Origin: Chrysomallon squamiferum
Taxonomy: Eukaryota; Mollusca; Gastropoda; Neomphalida; Peltospiridae
Direction of reading: 5' to 3'
NCBI GenBank assembly: GCA_012295275.1
Contig: CM022678.1
Location: forward strand, 18,675,978 to 18,705,977
DNA length: 30,000 nucleotides
Shown: positions 22,262-30,000 of the stretch, in pieces
How positions within the stretch are numbered: position 1 is the first letter of the stretch
Layout of the letters: each line of letters opens with the position of its first letter
Notes under the pieces: generated by a model
Database searches by the model: none
What the model saw: the letters and a program-made list of their open reading frames with translations, nothing else
What the model was told of the DNA's origin: nothing
Position numbers and translations under genes: made by a program

Positions 22262-22263
<2 letters not shown>

Positions 22264-22639
22264 ATTGGAGGAAATTTCTTAATATACATGCAGCACAAAT
22301 TTAAATTTAATAAAACTGAAACAATATTTTGTTCTTTGCGCCACTAAGTACTAAAGCACACTTTGCGCTGCGTTGAAATCTAGATACAGCTAACCTTGGA
22401 GAATAAGACTGAAATAACATCTCAAAGATGCTTAATTGTTTTCCATATAAATATTGTTTTGTTTTTTTGTTGTTTTTTTTTTGTTTTGTTTTTTTAGAAA
22501 GTTCCGGTGGCAAGATTTGATCATAGAATCTTCGAGTTTAAAGGCTGATGACTTAATCAAAATTAGCTTTAAGTTGTGAGATAATATTAAAGTAATAAGA
22601 TGAAATGTTTATTATTAGAAGTTCAATATGCTTGTAATT

Positions 22640-22985
22640 AAATCTGCGATCGTTGTTGTGGTAGTGGTAGTAATAGCTGTTGTTGTTGTTGTTGTTATTC
22701 AGATTGATGGTGCTGGAGGAAGACGTAGTGGTAGTGTGATGGTGCTAACATAGCTGGAGGTGTAAGAGTTGTTGTTGGTGTAATACTAGTAGCAGTTGTA
22801 AATACTGTCGTAGCCGTAGACGTAGATATAAAAGTTGTGGTAGCTGTTGTTAGAACAGTAATAGTAGAAGCTGATGTTGATTATCAAACAGGTATGATGT
22901 GACACTGGTTAAGTCGTCAACGTAAAACTGTTCAAATTCTTGTCGTGGTAGTAGTAGTAGTAATAGTAGTAATAGAAGTTGTTGC
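22640..22985. repeat. Degenerate GTT/GTA trinucleotide region
   Basis: GTTGTT, GTAGTG and GTAGTA patches with many substitutions across 350 bases, consistent with an old trinucleotide expansion. Confidence 0.75.
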
Positions 22986-23840
22986 TTTTGTTGCACTGAG
23001 ACCTTTCCATGATAAAATTATTTCTTTAAATATTTATCCTTAACTTTCACCTTTTAATCTTAAAACTCAATAACGTCATGTTTAAAACCATTGTATATAT
23101 ACTTCTATAAATAAATTAATTCACTGCCAAACCGCATGAATAAAGTAATATTTAAATTTCAAAACTAAAATTAGATATTTAAAATCAAACGTAGAAGAAT
23201 ACTGAAATCATTTGATAGTGCATGAAAACTGCAATACTCTTTCAAAGAGCTCTTGTTATAATTCGATCATTTTCTTTGACATAGAAACCAATACTATAAC
23301 TGAAGACTTACGCATAAGAATCCTGGACAAACATTATTCTTTTAATTTCTTTTTATTTATGACATTTTGAACTTTCTTGGTACGGTTACACCCGATAAAC
23401 AACACTAGATTTATTCAGACAAATCCTACCTTCATAAATAAAAGAAAAAGAACGTGCATAAAAATCATATATCTCGATAAAATCAGTTTGGTTGAGAGAC
23501 AGAGCCCTGCTTCCTAGCAGTATGGCGATGATATTCCAAAAACAGTTGTTACAAGGAGAAACTCAGTGCTGCCGAAATTTCTTAGAAAAATACAAAGTAA
23601 TGAAGTCAGTGATTGGCCCAAATATTCTGACGTCATCGAAAGATAATATTAACAAAAACAGTTATTGTTATGACAGATAATCTAAATGATAATTTTCATT
23701 GACATTTGAATTGAATGTTTATGACAGTGTTTATAAAGACGGTGTTGTTAGGCACATAAATACATCTAACCAGAAATCAAGACAATATTTCATGTTTGTT
23801 TTTGAATGAAATTAAATGGGTTTATTATTATAAATATTGA

Positions 23841-23949
<109 letters not shown>

Positions 23950-24259
23950 ATTAATATTTATTCATTTATTGTCATTGTTATTGTTGTTATTATTATTTAT
24001 TATTATTATTTATTTACTTGTTGTTGGGTTTTTTTTGCAGTGTTTGTTATAAATCATCACAAAATTGTTGTCTTCTTGCGCACGTCTTCAGTTAAGTATC
24101 TACAAAGGCGAGCATGAAACATCACTTCTTTTTTTATCTATACGAGATGTGTCACTTCACAAAATCTGTGATTATGCAATATGACGTTTGAACTTAGACC
24201 AAACATTACACGAAGAATTATTATACTTAGTACGGTAATAATACAGAACTATAAATTAA

Positions 24260-24585
24260 AATACTTAGCAGGATATTAATTGACTGTTTTCAGTTAATAC
24301 AGTTAGCGGAGTTTGTTTTAAATAATATTATTAGCAGAATATTAAAAGAGTTTGATTTTAAACTAATATGGGAGGATATTAATACAGTTAATTTTAAATT
24401 AATATAGTTAATGGGATATTAATAGAGTTTGCTTTAAATTACTAGAGTTAACAGGATATAAACATAATTTATTTTAAAATAATATAGTAATATTGATATA
24501 GTTTGTTTCAAATTAATACAGTTATCATGATATTAATATAGATAGCAGAATACTAATACAGTTGGCTTGAAATTAATTAAATATT
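24260..24585. repeat. Degenerate 40-bp AT-rich minisatellite
   Basis: About eight diverged units of the form GGATATTAATAGAGTTTG, TTTTAAATTAATATAGTTA. Two neighbouring units are exactly 40 bases long. Confidence 0.8.
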
Positions 24586-24769
24586 TTAATATCATGAAAC
24601 GTATACGACATCAAAAACGAATTAAAATTTTCGTTTTCATTCTACTTTGAAAACGATTAGTAGACGGTGAAACTTCTTGAAATGTGAACATGTCATGAAA
24701 GAAGTATGCTATATGGTTTCGAACAAGTTGTTACTCTTATAAAACAAAGGGTATATTCAAAAGATAGAA

Positions 24770-24772
24770 AAA

Positions 24773-24836
<64 letters not shown>

Positions 24837-24861
24837 GTTGTAGTAGTAGTAGTAGTAGTAG
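24770..24861. repeat. (AAT)n-(GTA)n microsatellite
   Basis: About 21 AAT units, then about nine GTA units. Confidence 0.97.
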
Positions 24862-26202
24862 CAATAATAAAGTGGTTTTTTCGTCTGCATATTCTTAATA
24901 TTGACTAACATAAACAAACTTGGTGGTACCCCACACTTTAATAACTGAATAACATAAATCAGTGTGTTAGCTTATAATGAACATATATATTCTAATAAAA
25001 ATTAAAATATGAAAATAAGTATTAAAATATAAATAACAAAAAATTATTTAAAAATCCGATTCCTGTATAAGAGGTCACCTTCTTTTCCAAGATTAGTTAA
25101 GCTTGACGGTAACTTGATTTAGTATTATAACTAAGCGAATCCATTATTAACGTGAAATTAATTCGTTCAACGAATTAACCGTAATGTAACAAGTGAACGG
25201 ATGTCTAAGTTAAAACTAACACTTCCATGACATGTTATTAATACAAGTATTAATTCATCTGAACATACTGAACGAGTAAGAAGAGACTGAATAAAATAAA
25301 GTTTTCTTTATAAAACCAGATTTCATTCATAAACAAAATAAATCATTTTTATAGTGAAGCAGACTGAGACAGACTCGAATAGTCAGTACAACACTGATGA
25401 TAATTAATTAAATCATATGTTCAGTGGCACGCCATTTTCACAACCTGCAAAGAAATTTGATGGTGGCCATCTTTATATAATTAAATGAAAATCGTCCATA
25501 AAATGAAATGGTCTGATAACATGGAATTAACATAATTATTATATTTATGTCAAGAGTTAATGAACATGTAAAGAAGTAATTAGTTTGATTTTATTTTGAG
25601 AGGACTGCCACTCTCGAAACATTAACAACACAATAATTGTTGTCAGTATACTTTTATATTTGAATATAAATGAAGCGTTTGAATATAATTGAAAAGGTTT
25701 CTTTCTAATTCTTTCAGTGACATTTTACAAAAGACTGGATCTACTGAAGCTGAAACGTAATTACGAACACTCTGATCTAAAATTAATGACTAAATTATTT
25801 TACTAGTTCCATATTATTTTAGACGACATGTTAGAAACTAAAAGAAACCAAAAACATTCTTAAAACAGACAGACGATTCTTTGAATAGATAAATAAAAAT
25901 TAAACATAATAGGGCATAAATAACAAGAGCTACAAAATAATATAGATGTACTACGGTGATAATTTATATTCATAAATGTAATGCAAGCTAACTGTTAAAT
26001 CCAGCAGCCTTTAAACTTATTTCCATAATCAGTGAAACTTACACATAAAACGTATTAAAGTAAAAAAAAAAAATTCTTTTCCAGATAGTTCCTAATATAT
26101 TGCATCTTGAATTTCCGTTTGGACAATTCACAGCAAAAAAACAACAAAAAAAAAAACAACAACGAATAAACAACAAAATATTCATCGATAGAGGTAACTT
26201 AC

Positions 26203-26610
26203 CTTTCAATTCGAGAAGCTGATGATGAAATCACCGCGATTATAACAGAAGATGGTGTTAGTGTTTGACTAGAAACTGTCAGGATATTAAAGTGTTTTTG
26301 TCCAAGTTTCTTGTAATAAGTTTCCAGAAGGATCACCTCCTTGAAGTCGTCGTTTGAGAATTAGCCTTGTCCTAGCCAAAGTTCGAGTTAAACTTCAACT
26401 CTGAAACTATTAGGACACTATTAACAAACTGTCCAGTCCTAACTTTCAGTGTTCTCGCAAAAAAAAGAAACAACACACAAGAATCTTGTCTAAAAAGATG
26501 TGTCTTGATAACGAGCCTCGACGTGAAATCACTTTGAAGAGCACGTGCAAAACGTGAAAAGAAGTCTAAGTTTCAGATGGAAGATCGTCTGCCTAGTTCA
26601 ACACGATTCT
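26203..26610 (-). other. Untranslated first exon of the chitinase gene
   Basis: The exon runs from the predicted start at 26610 to a strong donor, GAAAG|GTAAGTT, whose GT is at 26202-26201. There is no ATG on the sense strand anywhere in it: the nearest are 7 bases upstream of the predicted start (26619-26617) and 18 bases past the donor (26185-26183). About six would be expected by chance in 400 bases. The next exon supplies only TCAACG before the initiator ATG, so the whole leader is free of upstream start codons. Whether further leader exons lie in the long intron is unknown. Confidence 0.6.
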
Positions 26611-26644
26611 GATTCTCATTTATCTGTCACCTGCGTTTTTATAC
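26605..26644 (-). promoter_or_regulatory. TATA box and initiator of the chitinase gene
   Basis: On the minus strand GTATAAAAACG reads from 26644, with TATAAAAA at 26643-26636. An initiator-like TCAGAAT follows, with its A at 26610, about 33 bases from the start of the TATA element; this is the normal spacing for an RNA polymerase II start. The predicted transcript begins an ATG-free stretch ending in a good splice donor, which supports a true promoter. The transcription start is inferred, with an error of a few bases. Confidence 0.65.
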
Positions 26645-27023
26645 TCTGAACCGAGCAGTGTGTACACCTGTCTCATCGATCGACAGGTTTAGGAACGATG
26701 CCAAGATGGCGTTGATTCGACGGAAACCTTCTGAATATTTGGTCAAGATCCTCACGACGTCTCTCGTTATTTGATCGACTGTCCTACCACGGCAAACACG
26801 GGGCAACCTTCAGAAGTCTCTTTTTTCTCTTCTTCTTCTTCTCTGATGACTCCTCAGCATCTTAACCATTTACTTGGTGGAGTTTGTTTTTGACATTTGA
26901 TGCAGAAAATAACCAAAGAGAACTCATCGTGTCCTTTACACTGAAATCAGTTTTACTTTGGTTCTTTGTCTTTTTTTCGCGTACACTGTCAGTGCAGGTG
27001 TGAGAGGCCGTGATAGTATATAG

Positions 27024-27130
<107 letters not shown>

Positions 27131-27189
27131 GTGTTTTAGGATAATACTCTCCATTCACAGGAATGCACGGATGCTGAAGCTTAAATGCA

Positions 27190-27345
27190 TACTGATGTAC
27201 GGACATAATATATACATACACTCACATACAGGCACACACACACACATACGTACATACAAATATATGTATATACAAACATATGCACACATACATACACACA
27301 CATATATGTACATACATATATACATGCATGCATACATACATACAC
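27190..27345. repeat. (CATA)/(CACA) tract
   Basis: Imperfect CATA and CACA units. A second such patch at 27458-27505 leads into the SINE. Confidence 0.9.
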
Positions 27346-27505
27346 TTATTAATTCACTCAAGTCATTTGTGTCTTTTTTTTTCTCCACCATCCTTTATAA
27401 CACCAAAGGTTAAAAAAAAAGAAAAGAAAAAAGAAAGAATTAATTGAATAAAAAAGGATACATACATACATATATAGGTACATACACACACCCACACACA
27501 CATAT

Positions 27506-27695
27506 AGGGTTATCTCGGTGGCAGAAAGGTAACGTCATCCGCTTTTGGGTGAATGGGTGCCATACGTTCGACTCTCGTCAGCGTCATCTGACGGGTTTGT
27601 TAGGTCGTGATTGGACTTTGTCCTCCTGCGTCAGAGCGTTCCCAATTATTGTCTGTGTGCAGAGTCTAAGTCAGAGAATATTAAAAATCCTAAAC
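27506..27695 (+). mobile_element. tRNA-derived SINE, most complete copy
   Basis: Starts GGGTTATCTCGGTGGCAGAA with an A-box-like TGGCAGAAAGGT, then the B box GTTCGACTC about 45 bases on, as in tRNA genes. A non-tRNA body follows (CATCTGACGGGTTTG, GTGATTGGACTTTGTCCTCC, GCGTTCCCAA), then a CATA tail. Two other copies in the window define the family. I do not recognise a named family. Confidence 0.8.
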
Positions 27696-30000
27696 TACAT
27701 ACATACATGCATACAAAAGAAATCCTTTTAAATTGCGGATGATTCAAAAATAAGATAAATAATAAATGGGAGTAGAAACATAAACCTAATGTTTTATCAA
27801 ACTTTTGGAAGTTAACAGCAATGTTTAATTTGTTTGTTTATTAATTTATTAATTCATTGAAGCCATTAGTGTCTTTTTTTTTCAACATTCATCGTACCAA
27901 ATAAAAATAAAAAATAAAATAAAAATTTAAAAATAAGAAAAAAGGAAAGAAAATGTTATAACTATTTTTAATAAGAAATAAATTACATCCTATAAAGGAT
28001 CCGAATCATCCTGAGAGATGTTTGGCTTCTGCAGTTTAAGACATCAAACCTCAGAAGAAACGTCCATTCGTATAGTTTGTACGTACCGCTCTTTTGAACA
28101 TCACACACAGACATCCTGCGCACAGACACACAAGACGTAACGTCGATAAGATAAATATAAAAACTGCATGTCCTCTACGTGTAAAGTAAAGTCACTTGTT
28201 TAGAAATCGTGCGATGTTCTGTAGAACAGACTCCAGAGATGACTTCTAATACACAGCTGTTCCTACAGACTCTTAAACAGACATCCATAGATTTGTACAT
28301 CGTTTCTTTTTCTGTCATTCTTTCTTTTCTTTTTCTCTTTTTTTCATTCTCTCTCTTATATTTTTTTTTCTTAAAATTTTGGATCGTATTATTAAATTGA
28401 AGTGTTTCCACAGTTTGTTGTTGTCGATATTATTTGTTATCATGAATACAAAACAAGATAAAAACAAATCAAAATGATTATTTGATACCGTTGTTCTCGG
28501 GAAAATCCTGTCATTTAACTTTGAAGAGAAATTATCAGAAGAAAAAAAGAAAGAAAGAAACAGCAGTTTAATGGATTCTGTTAGTAAGTTAGTATGTCAG
28601 TATATTTTCACTGAACGTACAAAGTGTGATTCTTTCTGTTAACTTGCTGAGAAAACACAAACTATCCTAACAAAAATTTACTAAGACAGAACACGCGATC
28701 TCCTCACATTAGTATTTCCAGAACAAATTATTGTTATTAGGTTAGCTGTAGAACATGTTTTAATATTTTGAATACTTATATAGATGTGTGTTTGAAAGTT
28801 ATTATATCTTCAAGGCATAATTACAATATCAGTCATTATTATTTATGTCTTCTTCATCTATCTTAAATTAGCTACGATTCCTATAAACAAGTAAATTTCA
28901 CACCTTTTCCATTAAAATCTAACTATACTAATATTTTAATCACAGCAAATGTTGAAACCAACGTCAGTTAAGAAAGAAAAACAGGTATGCCTTGTCAACC
29001 AGATTTGTACTTCAGTGTGTGTCAAGATTAAGAAAATAATCTCGTCTTTGAAGGTGATTTGTTCTGTTTTTGTTTTGGTCTGCATCTCGCTTTCTCTGTT
29101 TCTATCAGAAACCACGCAACACGTGAAAACAGTTAACCTAGTCGTATTGTTTGAGCGCCGTGTTCAGAGCAAACACAAAGATTAAGTGATGTTTGGTGAA
29201 CGATTATAAATGATTTAAACCTGCACTTGAACTGAGCGGTGTTGTTTAGATCTGGAAATCACGCTTGTCTAGAATCTTTTGTTCTTAATTCTTGATTTTT
29301 TAGAGTTTCAGTTGTTTCTTTTTTTTTTTTTGGTTTTGTTTTTGTTGCTGTTTTTTTTTTGTTGTTTTTTTGTGTTGTCCTTTTTGGATAGATTCGTTTT
29401 CATTTACTGTATTTTGTTTTGTTTTTCGTTTTATTTAAGTATCATCATCTTCATCATCGTTGTTGTTTGCGTTTCGCTATAATCTGTACTTTAATTGCTT
29501 TCCTTCGTGTTGCTGTTTTGTATTTTGTGGGTGTTTCTTAATCTATTTGTATCTATTCATTTTGAATTTTTTTCTTCTTTTTTTTCCCCCCATTCTTTAT
29601 TGTGTTCATCCTTCAGTCTAAACCTTCATCTTCTTCTGACTTGTTTATTCATTTTCAACTGCAAGTGACTCTCAAAGTAAACATTAAAAAAAACGTACTT
29701 CGATGAAACCGAGATTTCATTTCAAAGACAGAACACGTAATTACAAATTACTCATCATCGAAATTGATTGGCATTCTTCCTTTTGTTTAATTCCTCCGTT
29801 TGGACTGGAGCACTGTCAATTTGTTCTGTCAACGTGTAAAGAAAAGAGGACACATGATTGATTACTGAAGACAAAACGTTTCGTTTAAACTTAAAAATGA
29901 CCGATATGTCGAGTAGATTGAAACCAGTCGTTCGTTTACCTACTGGTCCACATTCCTTTTAAATCACTATGCAGCGGAACAAGCTTTGTGACATTGGTGT

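Noticed and set aside
28949-29185. 78-residue plus-strand frame with a hydrophobic stretch
   Set aside because: No family motif, weak start context, composition like the surrounding AT-rich DNA and no splice partners seen.

Overview
This is eukaryotic, AT-rich genomic DNA, dense in microsatellites and SINE-like elements. It carries the 5' part of one recognisable gene, a secreted glycoside hydrolase family 18 (GH18) chitinase on the minus strand. The repeat texture and the gene family fit a lophotrochozoan, most likely a mollusc. That placement is inference; the species cannot be named from sequence.

Gene model, read right to left: a TATA box near 26643-26636; an untranslated first exon (about 26610-26203) with no ATG on the sense strand; an 11.5 kb leader intron; a short exon with the start codon and signal peptide (14653-14587, ATG at 14647-14645); then coding exons at 11425-11246, 8364-8203, 3187-3094 and 1262-1138. 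The gene continues past base 1. Intron phases agree across every junction (1, 1, 2, 0, then 2 at the open end). The encoded part is about 207 residues: signal peptide, first barrel strands, the AVGGW-type strand, and the catalytic motif DGFDMDWEF. The rest of the barrel and any chitin-binding domain lie outside the window. The 8364-8203 exon lacks one base in a G run (CCCC at 8296-8299), which frameshifts it as written.

The most unusual structure is at 1.7-3.7 kb. The 94-nt catalytic exon is flanked by two unrelated tandem arrays, and each is built from one of the exon's own splice junctions. Downstream in transcript direction (1729-3121) are 15 extra copies of its 3' end, its 5' splice site and the first part of the intron, on a 93-bp period. 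Ninety-three is divisible by three, so five of the extra donors remain in frame with the catalytic exon. Upstream (3173-3440, with decayed copies to about 3660) are copies of its 3' splice site, on a 79-bp period. Use of those acceptors would lead to a stop codon.

The rest is intron and upstream flank. It holds long (GA/TC)n, (GT)n, (ATGT)n, (ATT)n, (TTTA)n and (GTA)n tracts; three copies of one tRNA-derived SINE family (25-93, 870-1068, 27506-27695); two other tRNA-like elements (near 5.3 and 20.1 kb); and three decayed tandem arrays (15.6-16.7, 18.8-19.4 and 24.3-24.6 kb). I see no convincing gene on the plus strand and no second gene upstream of the promoter. Most long open frames in the window are translations of simple repeats.
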